DNA from: CAYTEO01 sp964436825
GTDB lineage: Bacteria > Krumholzibacteriota > Krumholzibacteriia > LZORAL124-64-63
Assembly (NCBI GenBank): GCA_964436825.1
Contig: CAYTEO010000014.1
Location: 1-53,759, forward strand
Length of the DNA: 53,759 bases
Direction: 5' to 3'
The notes beneath the pieces are model-generated. The model was not told the DNA's origin. It saw nothing but the letters and a program-made list of their open reading frames with translations, and made no database searches. Below are positions 42,688 through 52,509 of the stretch, one piece after another. Position 1 is the first letter of the stretch. Every line of letters begins with the position of its first letter. A program made the position numbers and the translations under genes.

Positions 42688-44352
42688 TCAATAGCTGAAT
42701 CCGCTCTCGCCGATGAACTCCCGCAGCAGGGAGGTGGGCGGTACCAGCCGCGGGTCCACCGGCAGGACCAGCCCCAGCAGGTCGTGCAGCGTCCGGGCCG
42801 GGCCGTAGGCCGGGTCGTCCGACGCCACGGCGGCCAGGCGCGGCTCGGCCCACAGCTTCAGGACCCCCAGCTCGTACGGTAGCCAGGAGTTGAAGTAGAC
42901 GTCTGCCCGCCCCTGGTAGGGGAAGATGTGCCGCAGTTCCCCGGCGCGGACCTTGGGCCAGCGCCGCAGCGTCTCGCTGGCCGTGTAGCCCCGGAACTGG
43001 GAGTCGCGCACGATCCGCCGGTAGAGCCGCTCCAGGTGGGGGGGGAGGAACGAGAAGCTGTCCAGGTTCGGATGGCCCAGCGCCGAGACGTAGAGCCGCA
43101 GGGCCTGGTCGGCCGCCACCAGCGTACCGATCCGGGGATGCAGGCCGTGCAGCCCCTCGACGATCAGGGGCGCTCCCCGCTCCAGGACCGTCGGCGTCTC
43201 CCGCTCCCTGCTGCGGCCGCTGGCGAAGTCGTAGCGCAGCAGCCGGACCGGCTCGCCGGCCAGCAGCGCGGCCAAGTGCTCGTTGAGGCGGTCGAGCTGC
43301 AGGGCGTCGATGGTCTCGAAGTCGTAGTCGCCCCGCTCGTCCCGCGGCGTGTGCTCCCGGTCGACGAAATAGTCGTCCAGCGACAGGGCGAAGGGCTGCA
43401 GCCCCAGCACCTGCAGGTGGAGGGCCAGGCGCTTGGCGGTGGTCGTCTTGCCGCTGCTGGAGGGGCCGGCCAGCAGGACCAGCCGCCCGGCCTCGGGCAT
43501 CTGGGCCACGCGCCGGGCGATGGCCACGAGCTGCTGCTCGTGGCGTGCCTCGCAGAGACGGATCAGCTCCTTGGCACGCCCGTCGGCGATCAGGGCGTTG
43601 ACCGCGCCCAGGTCGGCCACGCCCAGCCGCTCGGTCCAGGCGGAGTCCTCGCGCATGATCTCCAGCAGCGGGGGCTGGAGCGTGGGGGTGGCCAGCCGCT
43701 CCGGTTCGCCGGGACGGCTGGGCAGCAGCAGGAAGCCGGGCGGCAGCGGCAGCAGGTCGAAGGCACCGATCAGGCCCGTGCGGGGGAAGTGGACGCCGTG
43801 GAACAGGAGCTTACCGCCGGTCACCTGGTAGACGCGATCGCCGCCCCGGTAGAGGTGCCGGGCCGCGCGCAGGGCACGGTCGTGGGGAAGGGATTCCAGG
43901 CGTCGCACCAGCTGGCGCTGGCCGAAGACCTGGGGGACGATCTCCAGGTCCCGTTCCCGCAGGCGGGCCATCGCGGCGGCGAGCCTGCCCAGGTCGTCCT
44001 CGTCCACCGGTCGCCCCCGGAGGAAGCAGTAGTAGCCATCGCCGTGGGCGAAGTCGACGACGAGGGGATGGTCGGGAAAGAGCTCCAGGGCCGCCTCGGC
44101 CAGCACGGAGACGAGCGTCCGCACGAGTGTCGAGTGGGCCTTGGGGTGGTGCCAGCGCATCAGGCCTACGTTCTCGCCACCCCACAGCGGTTCGTGGAGG
44201 GAGGTGCGCAGCCCGTTGACGACGGCGATGACGACCGGGTCGGAGGGGTCTCCGTCGATGCCGCCGGCGGCGAGCGCCTCCGCGACGGGGGTGCCGGGCT
44301 CGATGCGGACCTCGCGGCCCTCGATCGTCACGCGGGCGGGATGCGTCGTCAT
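42688..44352 (-). CDS. uridine kinase-like nucleoside kinase with N-terminal TGS-like region
   Basis: A 554-residue protein. The N-terminal 60 residues (V-T-I-E-G-R-E-V-R-I-E-P-G-T-P-V-A-E-A-L) look like a TGS domain, and the following part resembles the second additional domain of threonyl-tRNA synthetase. The C-terminal half is a P-loop kinase with Walker A G-P-S-S-S-G-K-T at 296-303 and L-D-D-Y-F-V-D-R. This architecture is known for a family annotated as nucleoside or uridine kinases. The expected reaction is phosphorylation of a nucleoside; the role of the synthetase-like part is unknown. AGGAG precedes the ATG. Confidence 0.88.
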   Translation of the reverse strand: MTTHPARVTIEGREVRIEPGTPVAEALAAGGIDGDPSDPVVIAVVNGLRTSLHEPLWGGENVGLMRWHHPKAHSTLVRTLVSVLAEAALELFPDHPLVVDFAHGDGYYCFLRGRPVDEDDLGRLAAAMARLRERDLEIVPQVFGQRQLVRRLESLPHDRALRAARHLYRGGDRVYQVTGGKLLFHGVHFPRTGLIGAFDLLPLPPGFLLLPSRPGEPERLATPTLQPPLLEIMREDSAWTERLGVADLGAVNALIADGRAKELIRLCEARHEQQLVAIARRVAQMPEAGRLVLLAGPSSSGKTTTAKRLALHLQVLGLQPFALSLDDYFVDREHTPRDERGDYDFETIDALQLDRLNEHLAALLAGEPVRLLRYDFASGRSRERETPTVLERGAPLIVEGLHGLHPRIGTLVAADQALRLYVSALGHPNLDSFSFLPPHLERLYRRIVRDSQFRGYTASETLRRWPKVRAGELRHIFPYQGRADVYFNSWLPYELGVLKLWAEPRLAAVASDDPAYGPARTLHDLLGLVLPVDPRLVPPTSLLREFIGESGFSY

Positions 44353-44374
44353 GACCGGTTCTCCTGGTAACAGG

Positions 44375-44401
44375 GCACCGGCGCCGCGGGGGCGCCGGTG
44401 C
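44375..44401 (-). terminator. hairpin after the FmdB-type gene
   Basis: A perfect 11-bp inverted repeat (44375-44385 with 44391-44401) lies between the zinc-ribbon gene and the nucleoside kinase gene, both on the minus strand. No T-run follows, so it may only attenuate. Confidence 0.5.
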
Positions 44402-44436
44402 TCGATTCTAGTCCCGGGCGGGAGCGGAGGGAAGGG

Positions 44437-44688
44437 TCAGTCGTCGTTGCCGCTCTCCTTGGCCGACGAGGCGCCGGAGTCCCCCTTGCTCCCGCTGCTT
44501 CCGCTGCTCTTGCGGGAATCGGTGACGTAGAACCCCGATCCCTTGAAGGCGATCCCGACACCGCTGCCGATCAGGCGGCGGACCTTGCCCCGGCAGCGGG
44601 GACAGCGCTGGCGGGGTGCGTCGTGGATCGACTGGACGAGCTCGAAGGTGTGACCGCACTTGGTGCACTCGTATTCGTATGTCGGCAT
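44437..44688 (-). CDS. FmdB-type zinc-ribbon protein
   Basis: An 83-residue protein. M-P-T-Y-E-Y-E-C-T-K-C-G-H-T-F-E and the later C-P-R-C-R-G form the four-Cys zinc ribbon of the FmdB family, followed by F-K-G-S-G-F-Y-V-T-D and a Ser/Gly-rich, charged tail. Members are thought to be regulatory or nucleic-acid-binding, but no firm function is known. ATG 44688 is preceded by AAAGGGGGG; the longer frame to 44880 is leader. Confidence 0.93.
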   Translation of the reverse strand: MPTYEYECTKCGHTFELVQSIHDAPRQRCPRCRGKVRRLIGSGVGIAFKGSGFYVTDSRKSSGSSGSKGDSGASSAKESGNDD

Positions 44689-44891
44689 GGAACCCCCCTT
44701 TCCTCGCTGGGTGGGTACGATCCGGTTGTCCAGCTGCGCAACGGGCAAGATGGTAACCCCCCGGGACAGGGGCAAGTTTCCGTGGCGGGAACAACGCGCC
44801 GGTACCATTGTTCCGGGTGGAGGTTGTCCTGTCCCAGGGGCGTGCCCATTATGACGCCCCGGAATCGGGGACCCGAACAAGGATGGTGACC

Positions 44892-45916
44892 ATGTCAGTC
44901 AAACTCGGGATCATGGGTTTCGGCCGGCTGGGCCGGAACATGTTCCGCATCGGCTACGACGTACCCGACATCACGTTCGCGGCCGTCAGCGACCTGGCCG
45001 ACATCGAGACGCTGGCCTATCTGCTGAAGTACACGACGATCGAGGGGACCTTCCACGAGGAGATCCGGCGCGAGGGCCAGTACATCATGGCCGGCCGCCA
45101 GGTGACCCGGGTCGTCCACGGCACCCACCCGGGCGACGTGCCCTGGGACGTCCTCGGTGCCGACATCGTCATCGAGGCCACCGGCCAGTTCCGCCGGCGC
45201 GAGGAACTAGAGGAGCACCTGAAGGCAGGAGCCAAGGCGGTCATCCTCTCCACGCCGCCCATCGGCGAGGTGGACCGGCTGGTCATCAACGGCGTCAACG
45301 ACCACGAGCTGACCGCCGACGACCGGATCGTCTCCAACGGCAGCAGCAGCTGCCACGCCCTGGCCCTGGCCATGAAGCTGCTCCACGAGAAGGTGGGGGT
45401 GAAGCGGGCGACCATGACGACGGTCCATGCCTACACCAGCGACCAGCAACTGAGCGACAGCGCCCGGGGCGACCTGCGCTGGAGCCGTTCGGCGGCCGAG
45501 AACATCATTCCCAACACCAGCTGGGCGCCCGACGCGGTCCAGGGGCTGATTCCCGACCTGCAGGGCAAGCTCCACGGGATGGCCCTCAACGTGCCGGTGT
45601 CGGCCGGCTCGAACATCGACCTGACCTGCGAGCTGGAGCAGCCGCTGTCGGCCGACGAGGTCAACGCCCTGTTCCGCGAGGCGGCCGAGGGGCCGTACAA
45701 CGGCCTGATCGGCTACACGGACGAGCCGATCGTCTCCAGCGACATCGTCGGCAACTCCTGCAGCTGCGTCCTGGACGCCCAGGCGACGCTGTCGCTGGGC
45801 AACGGGATGGTCAAGCTCATCCTCTGGTACGACAACGGCTGGGCCTACGCCTACCGCCTGCTGGACACGGCCCGTCGCGTCGCCCAGCTGATCCACGCCC
45901 GCGAGGAGGTGCGGTC

Positions 45917-45920
<4 letters not shown>
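44892..45920 (+). CDS. GAPDH-like protein lacking the catalytic cysteine
   Basis: A 342-residue protein with the full GAPDH fold: nucleotide-binding G-F-G-R-L-G-R-N at 9-16, T-T-V-H-A-Y-T-S-D-Q, and the C-terminal W-Y-D-N-G-W-A-Y-A. Where active enzymes have S-N-A-S-C-T-T-N-C it reads S-N-G-S-S-S-C-H-A, so the catalytic Cys position is Ser152 and the only nearby Cys is two residues later. The phosphate-site Thr-Gly-Ala-Ala and the Arg of M-R-V-P are also replaced (N-T-S-W-A-P, L-N-V-P). It is therefore probably a pseudoenzyme or has changed activity. It overlaps the canonical gap gene by ATGA, so the two may form mixed tetramers. ATG 44892 is chosen for AAGGA spacing. Confidence 0.9.
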
Positions 45921-46918
<998 letters not shown>

Positions 46919-46941
46919 GGCGAGAGCCGATCGCACCGATC

Positions 46942-46981
46942 GCAGGGGGCTCCGTCCATGGACGGAGCCCCCTGCGTTTTT
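46942..46981 (+). terminator. Rho-independent terminator of the gap operon
   Basis: A perfect 16-bp stem (46942-46957 with 46960-46975, 2-nt formal loop) is followed by G and five T, 23 nt after the gap stop codon. Confidence 0.92.
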
Positions 46982-46984
46982 CAC

Positions 46985-47013
46985 TTGACACACAGATTTG
47001 AACGTGGTAGCCT
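46985..47013 (+). promoter_or_regulatory. candidate promoter of the interrupted secreted-protein gene
   Basis: A perfect TTGACA (46985-46990), a 17-nt spacer and TAGCCT (47008-47013), directly after the gap terminator. The leader to ATG 47168 would be about 150 nt; I see no known riboswitch in it. Confidence 0.45.
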
Positions 47014-47167
47014 GCGCCCACATCCCGGGCCGGATTCCCAGGCTCGTCAGTCATCTCTGCCCACCACAACTCCCTATCCTTCCGGCCCGGTACCATCGCC
47101 GGCACCCGTGGGTCGCCGCCGCCTGTTCCCATCTCCGGTGCCGGTGCCAAAACTAGGGGGTTACTCT

Positions 47168-47905
47168 ATGAAACGCGTGCTCATGTCCCTGCTCATTGCG
47201 GCCGTCGTGATCCTGATCGCGTTCCCGTTGAGCGCCAAGACGTTCACGGCGACCAGGCTCGGCGACGTCACCGTCATCCCGACCCAGCCCGCAGAGCGCC
47301 CGGCTTGCGTGGTGGGGAACTTGGAGCAGCCCGCCTGGGCTGTCACCGGGTGGGTCATCGGCAACGAGGCCTAAAAGTACCTGATCGTCCCAGGCGAGGA
47401 GTGTCCGGAGTGTGCAAACTATCCGGGCTTCGGCATGCGGGCGGTGCACATCCTCCTGCAGTTCTCGGAGCTGCAGGTGCCCCAGACCTTCACCCTCGTG
47501 GCTGACCTGGAAGACGCTGTCTTCGATTCGTTGACTGGCTGCTGGTGGCCCGGCCCCGAGGATTGCGTCTCCGAGCCGGTGACGATCACCATCGAACAAC
47601 CCGGTCTGTACGACATCGCCGTGCCCATCAGCTGCGACTGTGCCTACTTCTTCGATGCCAGCGGCATGCCGTACGTCTACATGGTCTCCATCCACTTCAT
47701 GGATGCTGTCAACGCGGATATCATCCTCGACGACACACCCACCCCGTGTGTCGCCTTCAACGACTGGGGTGCAGGCTGGATCGACCTCTACCAGTATTTC
47801 GGCGAATACGGCGACTTGATCATGTGGGCCGACCTGGACTGCTGCGAGGATCCGATCGCCGACGAACGGACCTCCTGGGGGCAGGTCAAGTCACTGTACC
47901 GGTAA
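47168..47905 (+). pseudogene. secreted SWG..K..YR protein interrupted by an in-frame TAA
   Basis: From ATG 47168 (GGGGG upstream, signal peptide M-K-R-V-L-M-S-L-L-I-A-A-V-V-I) the frame reads to G-N-E-A and then TAA at 47372-47374, and continues open in the same frame as K-Y-L-I-V-P-G-E-E to 47905. The paralogue at 48029 has G-Y-E-S-Y-A-W-L-V at this place, so the stop probably replaced a Tyr codon by one base. The rest is well conserved (N-D-W-G-A-G-W-I-D-L-Y) and ends T-S-W-G-Q-V-K-S-L-Y-R. The intact product would be about 245 residues. It is either a recent nonsense mutation or a sequencing error. Confidence 0.82.
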
Positions 47906-47932
47906 ACGTTCCAGCTGCGGCGGCGGCAAAAA

Positions 47933-47954
47933 GGCGGGGCCTTCCGGCCCCGCC
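47933..47954 (+). terminator. hairpin after the interrupted secreted-protein gene
   Basis: A perfect 9-bp stem (47933-47941 with 47946-47954, loop TTCC) 27 nt after the stop, with an A-run before it and no T-run after. Confidence 0.5.
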
Positions 47955-47977
47955 CGCGTGCATCCAGGCCTCGGATG

Positions 47978-47986
47978 TGATACAAT
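47978..47986 (+). promoter_or_regulatory. extended -10 promoter of the second secreted paralogue
   Basis: TGATACAAT is a near-consensus extended -10 element (TGN plus TACAAT). No clear -35 is visible. Transcription would start about 35 nt before the ATG at 48029. Confidence 0.4.
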
Positions 47987-48028
47987 GCTGGTTCCGGGGT
48001 CCGAACCGCCCACAGGAGGAACCTGCCG

Positions 48029-48745
48029 ATGCATCCCACCCGTTTCCTGCCTGTCCTCGTGCTGATCCTGGCCCTCGCAGCCACGGTCGTCGCCGCGGAA
48101 AGGCAACAGCCGACACCCGTCCCCCTGGACCCGGGCGCCGTCGCACCTGATGGGGTGCGGGGCTGCCTGCTGGGCAACACGAGCATCGCCGCCGCCTACA
48201 GCGGCTGGTGGGAGGGATACGAGAGCTACGCCTGGCTCGTCGATCCCCGTGGCGGCCAGAGCTGCGACTGCAACCTGGGGGTCGCCCTGCGGACCGTCCA
48301 CCTGGTGCTGGAGATCGGTCCCGACGACGGACCCCTGGTCAGGATCCGCCTCTTGGCGGCGGACGGGAACGGGGACTGCCTGATCCCCGGCACGACCCTG
48401 GAGACATCGGCCGTCATGCCGTTGCCGCCGGTGGCCGCCGACGGCTGCCATGACCTGGCCCTGCCGGTCCAGTTCACCTGTGCCGAGGCGATCGCTCCCT
48501 ACTTCGTCGCCATCGACTTCCTGGACGATCACGCCACCGGCCTGGACCTGGTCGGTGGCGGTCAGGCCACCCCCTGCCGGACCTACAACGACTGGGGACA
48601 CGGCTGGTACGACCTGGTGGCCGACGTCGGGTTCCTCCACGACCTGACCCTCTGGGCCGAGTTCGAATGCTGCACCGCCCCCGTGGCGACCGAACGACGG
48701 CACTGGGGCGAGCTGAAGGCCGGTTACCTGGGAGAGAGACCGTGA
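48029..48745 (+). CDS. secreted paralogue coupled to the aminopeptidase, degenerate C-terminal motif
   Basis: A 238-residue exported protein (signal L-P-V-L-V-L-I-L-A-L-A-A-T-V-V-A-A) related to the interrupted gene before it: C-L-L-G-N-T, R-T-V-H-L-V-L-E, N-D-W-G-H-G-W-Y-D-L. Cysteines are frequent and mostly conserved. The end reads R-H-W-G-E-L-K-A-G-Y-L-G-E-R-P, so the W-G-x-L-K-x-x-Y motif is present but five residues follow the Tyr, where the gene overlaps the next start by GTGA (48742-48745). AGGAGG precedes the ATG. The function is unknown. Confidence 0.85.
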   Translation: MHPTRFLPVLVLILALAATVVAAERQQPTPVPLDPGAVAPDGVRGCLLGNTSIAAAYSGWWEGYESYAWLVDPRGGQSCDCNLGVALRTVHLVLEIGPDDGPLVRIRLLAADGNGDCLIPGTTLETSAVMPLPPVAADGCHDLALPVQFTCAEAIAPYFVAIDFLDDHATGLDLVGGGQATPCRTYNDWGHGWYDLVADVGFLHDLTLWAEFECCTAPVATERRHWGELKAGYLGERP

Positions 48746-50760
48746 GAACACCGTTGCGTCACCGGCTGTCGTGGCTGCTGATCGTGGTGCTGGTCCGGGC
48801 CGCCGGCGCCCTCGCCGCTCCGCCGTCGCCCTCGCCCGAGGCCCTGGAGCACGCCGCCTGGCGCCTCCGGGAGGCGGCGGGCAAGGCCCGCCTGGCGACC
48901 AAGCTCCTCGCCGCCGAGAAGGAGGCCGATCCCGCCCAGTTCCTCTACGACGTCCGCCACTACGACCTGGACCTGGTCCTGGACGAGGCGGCCCACCGGC
49001 TGGACGGAGTCGTCACCGTCACCGCCACGGTGACCGGCGACTCGCTGGTCGATCTCGTCCTGGACCTGAACGACGCCAAGGAGACGGTCTCCGCCGTCAC
49101 CGTCTGGGGGCAGCCGGTGACCTGGATCCACACCGCCGGCAGGCTGACCGTCCATCTCGACCGCACCTACCTGGCCGGGGAGACGGTCCGGGCCACGATC
49201 ACCTACGGCGGCGATCCGTCCGGCGAGTACTTCGGCTGGTCGACCTACGCCGGCCAGCCGATGATCTGGACCCTCAGCGAGCCGTTCGGCGCGCGCGACT
49301 GGTGGCCGTGCAAGGACCTCAACACGGACAAGCCCGACTCGCTCGACCTGCGGGCGACGGTCGCGTCGCCGCTGATCGTCGCCTCCAACGGCCTGCGCCA
49401 GGCCGACACGGACAACGGCGACGGGACCCACACCGTCTGGTGGAAGTGCCGCTATCCCATCACCACCTACCTGGTGTCGCTGGCCGTCTACCCCTACCAG
49501 ACCTGGACCGACTGGTACACGCCCCAGGACGGCGGCGACCCCATGCCGCTGGAGTTCTACGTCTTCCCCGATCACTACAGCTCCCTGCTGCCCAACTACG
49601 AGAAGACCGCCTCGATGATCGACGCCTTCGCCCAGGTCTTCGGCGAGTACCCGTTCGTCGACGAGAAGTACGGGCACGCCGAGGTCACCTTCCCCTGGGC
49701 GGGCGGCATGGAGCACCAGACCATGACGAGTCTCAGCGGCGGCTGGTGGGAGTTCGTCATCGCCCACGAGCTGAGCCACCAGTGGTGGGGAGACGACATC
49801 ACCTGCGCCGATTTCCACCACATCTGGCTCAACGAGGGGTTCGCCACCTGGTGCGAGGCCTACTGGCGGGAGGTCAACGAGGGCTGGAGCGGCTACCACG
49901 ACGAGATGATGGCCGCCGCCTACAAGGGGCCCGGGACGATCTTCGTGGAGGACACGTCCGGCGGCATCTGGGAGATCTTCGACGGCAACCTGAGCTACAA
50001 CAAGGCGTCCTGGGTGGTGCACATGCTGCGGGGGATGATGGGGGACGCCGACTTCTTCGCCGGCCTGCGCCTCTACCGGCAGCAGTACGGCTACGGCAGC
50101 GCCACCACCGAGCAGTTCCGGGACGTCATGGAGGCGGCCTCGGGTCTGGAGCTGGACGACTTCTTCCAGCAGTGGATCTACGGCGAGTACTACCCGGTCT
50201 ACCACTGGTCGTGGCAGACGATCGACCACGCCGGCGAGCAGGAAGTCCAGGTCTGGATCTCCCAGGAGCAGACCGGTACGGGCCTGTTCACCATGCTCGT
50301 GCCGCTGCGGGTGACGACGACCGCCGGGGTGATCGATACCCTGGTGGCCAACAGCTACCGCCTGCAGGGATATCTCATCCCCTGCGCCGGGACGGTCCTG
50401 TCGGTGGAGCTGGATCCCGACGACTGGATCCTCTGCGACAGGTTCCAGACGACGATCACCGGCGTCGACACCCCGCCCGCCGCGCGGATCGTCCTGGAAC
50501 CCAATCGCCCCAACCCGTTCAACCCCCGGACGGTCATCCCGTACCGGCTGGCCGGCCCCGGGCGGGTCGAGCTCACCATCTACGACCTGGCCGGGCGACT
50601 GGTCCGCACCCTCGTGGAGGGGTCCCGTGCGGCGGGCCGCTGGGAGGCCGTCTGGCAGGGACGCGACGACGGGGGGCGGGAGGTCCCGTCGGGGACCTAC
50701 CTGGTGCGCCTGCGGGCCGGTGGCGAGGTGGCGACCCGACGCGTCGTCCTGGCACGGTAA
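48742..50760 (+). CDS. secreted M1-family aminopeptidase with FlgD/T9SS-like C-terminal domain
   Basis: A 672-residue zinc metallopeptidase starting at GTG 48742. It has a signal peptide, the N-terminal beta domain, the exopeptidase motif as G-G-M-E-H (variant of GAMEN), zinc site H342-E-L-S-H346 with W-W-G, and the third ligand E365 in N-E-G-F-A-T-W. From about residue 585 a sorting-type domain follows: P-N-R-P-N-P-F-N-P, I-Y-D-L-A-G-R-L-V-R-T-L, and G-T-Y-L-V-R-L. Such FlgD-like endings are typical of exported proteins in FCB and related candidate phyla. It should trim N-terminal residues from peptides outside the cell or at the surface. Confidence 0.93.
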   Translation: MRTPLRHRLSWLLIVVLVRAAGALAAPPSPSPEALEHAAWRLREAAGKARLATKLLAAEKEADPAQFLYDVRHYDLDLVLDEAAHRLDGVVTVTATVTGDSLVDLVLDLNDAKETVSAVTVWGQPVTWIHTAGRLTVHLDRTYLAGETVRATITYGGDPSGEYFGWSTYAGQPMIWTLSEPFGARDWWPCKDLNTDKPDSLDLRATVASPLIVASNGLRQADTDNGDGTHTVWWKCRYPITTYLVSLAVYPYQTWTDWYTPQDGGDPMPLEFYVFPDHYSSLLPNYEKTASMIDAFAQVFGEYPFVDEKYGHAEVTFPWAGGMEHQTMTSLSGGWWEFVIAHELSHQWWGDDITCADFHHIWLNEGFATWCEAYWREVNEGWSGYHDEMMAAAYKGPGTIFVEDTSGGIWEIFDGNLSYNKASWVVHMLRGMMGDADFFAGLRLYRQQYGYGSATTEQFRDVMEAASGLELDDFFQQWIYGEYYPVYHWSWQTIDHAGEQEVQVWISQEQTGTGLFTMLVPLRVTTTAGVIDTLVANSYRLQGYLIPCAGTVLSVELDPDDWILCDRFQTTITGVDTPPAARIVLEPNRPNPFNPRTVIPYRLAGPGRVELTIYDLAGRLVRTLVEGSRAAGRWEAVWQGRDDGGREVPSGTYLVRLRAGGEVATRRVVLAR

Positions 50761-50762
50761 CG

Positions 50763-51713
50763 ATGGGCGGCCCCTATCCGCACCGCATGCGGCGCGGCAG
50801 CGCCGTCGTCCGGCGGTTCCTGCTCCTGGTGCTGCCGGTCCTCGTGCTGCCGGCCGGTCCGGTCGCCGGGGCTGCCCCCGCCGCCGCTGGCGGGCGTGAT
50901 GCCCCGGTCGCCCCGGCGGCGGTGCCGCAGCGGATCGTCTCCCTGGCGCCGAGCATCACCGAGTGCCTCTTCGCCATCGGGGCGGGGGACGAGGTCGTGG
51001 GGGTGACCCGCTGGTGCCGTCGGCCCCCGGCGGCGCGGTCGCGGACGATCGTCGGCGGGATCCTCGATCCGGACTACGAGCGGATCCTCGCCCTGCAGCC
51101 GGACCTGATCGTCGTCGAGACGGCCCACGCCGAGGCGCGTGACAAGCTGGCTGCCCTGGGCCTGACCGTCCTGGCCGTCGAGCACCGGACCCTGGAGGGG
51201 ATGCTGGCCTCGCTGACCCGGCTGGGGGAGGTCTGCGGGACGGCGGCGCGGGCCGACTCGCTGCGTCGGGCCCTGGAGCGGCGGATCGCGGCCGTGGCGG
51301 CCGACAGCGGCGGGGTGCGGCCCCCGGTCCTGGTCGTCGTGGGGGTCGAGGACGCCACCGGTCGGATCACGAGCGTCTTCGCGGCATCGGCCGGGACCTT
51401 CCTGGGAGAGCTGGTCGAGCTGGCCGGTGGGCGCAACGTCCTGCCGGGCCAGGCGGTCCGCTACCCGACCCTGGGCGTGGAGGGACTGCTGGCGGCGGGG
51501 CCGGCGGTCGTCCTTGACCTGGCGCCCGACTGCGCCGACGATCCCGGCAGGCTCGCCCGGCGCCGCCGGGCCTGGGCGGAGCTGACCGATCTGCCGGCCG
51601 TGCGCGACGGTCACGTGGTCGTGGTCACCGATCCTGACGCCGCCGTGCCCGGCCCCCATGTCGTCGACATCCTGGAGCTGTTCGCCCATGCCATCGGTGC
51701 CGCGCGCCACTGA
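50763..51713 (+). CDS. BtuF-like periplasmic binding protein
   Basis: A 316-residue exported protein (hydrophobic F-L-L-L-V-L-P-V-L-V-L-P-A after a basic start). R-I-V-S-L-A-P-S-I-T-E-C-L-F-A-I-G-A-G-D-E-V-V-G-V-T is the hallmark of the BtuF/FecB-like helical-backbone binding proteins, and the two-lobed remainder fits. With the ATPase and permease after it, it would capture cobalamin or a ferric chelate. The start could also be ATG 50787; no strong Shine-Dalgarno decides. It overlaps the ATPase gene by 26 nt. Confidence 0.9.
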   Translation: MGGPYPHRMRRGSAVVRRFLLLVLPVLVLPAGPVAGAAPAAAGGRDAPVAPAAVPQRIVSLAPSITECLFAIGAGDEVVGVTRWCRRPPAARSRTIVGGILDPDYERILALQPDLIVVETAHAEARDKLAALGLTVLAVEHRTLEGMLASLTRLGEVCGTAARADSLRRALERRIAAVAADSGGVRPPVLVVVGVEDATGRITSVFAASAGTFLGELVELAGGRNVLPGQAVRYPTLGVEGLLAAGPAVVLDLAPDCADDPGRLARRRRAWAELTDLPAVRDGHVVVVTDPDAAVPGPHVVDILELFAHAIGAARH

Positions 51714-52509
51714 CGACCTGCTGGACCATGCCCTGAGGATCGCCGACCTGCGCCTGGAGCTGGACGGCGTGCGCATCCTGGACGACGTCTCCCTGACCGT
51801 CAGCGACGGGGAATACGTGGCGATCGTCGGTCCCAACGGCGCCGGCAAGACCTCGCTGCTGCGCTGCCTGTTGCGGATCCACCGCAACTGGTGGGGACGG
51901 ATCGAGATCCTGGGCGCGGACCTGGCCGGTTTCAGCCAGCGCGAGCTGGGCCGGTTGGTCTCCTACGTCCCCCAGCTCACCGGGCCGCTGCCGCCGTTCA
52001 CCGTCCGTGAGCTGGTGGAGATGGCGCGCTACCCGTACCAGACGCCGTTGCGCCCCATCGACCCGGGCGAGAAGGAGATCGTCCGGGACGCCCTGGCGGT
52101 GACCGGTTGCGGGCCGCTGGCCGACCGCCGCCTGGACACGCTCAGCGGCGGCGAGCGTCAGAAGGCGCTGCTGGCCGCCGCCCTGGCCCAGGGGGGGCGG
52201 ATCCTCCTGCTGGACGAGCCGACCTCGTTCCTCGATCCCCACTACGACCGGGATCTGCGCCAGCTGCTCCAGCGGCTGAACCGGGAGCAGGGGGCGACGA
52301 TCGTCGAGGTGACCCACGATCTCAACGCCGCCATCCTGGGCAGTGATCGGATCATCGCCCTGCGCGATGGCCGGCTCGTCTTCCAGGGGACCGCGGACGA
52401 GTTCGCCGACCCGGCGGTGCTGGAGGAGGTCTTCGGCTGCCCGTTCCTGGTCGGGGAGCACCCGCGGACCGGCGGGCCGATCATCCTGCCGGAGGTGATC
52501 CGACCATGA
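51688..52509 (+). CDS. ABC importer ATPase (BtuD/FecE-like)
   Basis: A 273-residue ATPase: Walker A G-P-N-G-A-G-K-T, Q-loop S-Y-V-P-Q, signature L-S-G-G-E-R-Q-K, Walker B I-L-L-L-D-E-P-T-S-F-L-D, switch H in V-T-H-D-L-N. The S-Y-V-P-Q and L-N-A-A-I pattern is that of the vitamin B12 and iron-chelate import subfamily. ATG 51688 is preferred over the frame opening at 51658. It shares ATGA with the permease gene. Confidence 0.94.
   Translation: MPSVPRATDDLLDHALRIADLRLELDGVRILDDVSLTVSDGEYVAIVGPNGAGKTSLLRCLLRIHRNWWGRIEILGADLAGFSQRELGRLVSYVPQLTGPLPPFTVRELVEMARYPYQTPLRPIDPGEKEIVRDALAVTGCGPLADRRLDTLSGGERQKALLAAALAQGGRILLLDEPTSFLDPHYDRDLRQLLQRLNREQGATIVEVTHDLNAAILGSDRIIALRDGRLVFQGTADEFADPAVLEEVFGCPFLVGEHPRTGGPIILPEVIRP

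Noticed and set aside
40005..42698. 897-codon plus-strand frame covering the ParA-like and ElbB-like genes
   Set aside because: It is antisense to both and overlaps the real ACT-domain gene in another frame.
47372..47374. Programmed readthrough of the TAA in the secreted gene
   Set aside because: UAA is not known to be recoded to an amino acid in bacteria with the standard code, no recoding signal is seen, and the paralogue has a plain Tyr here; a nonsense mutation or error is simpler.
50700..50763. Cobalamin riboswitch before the BtuF-like gene
   Set aside because: The binding-protein gene starts 2 nt after the aminopeptidase stop; there is no room for the aptamer.
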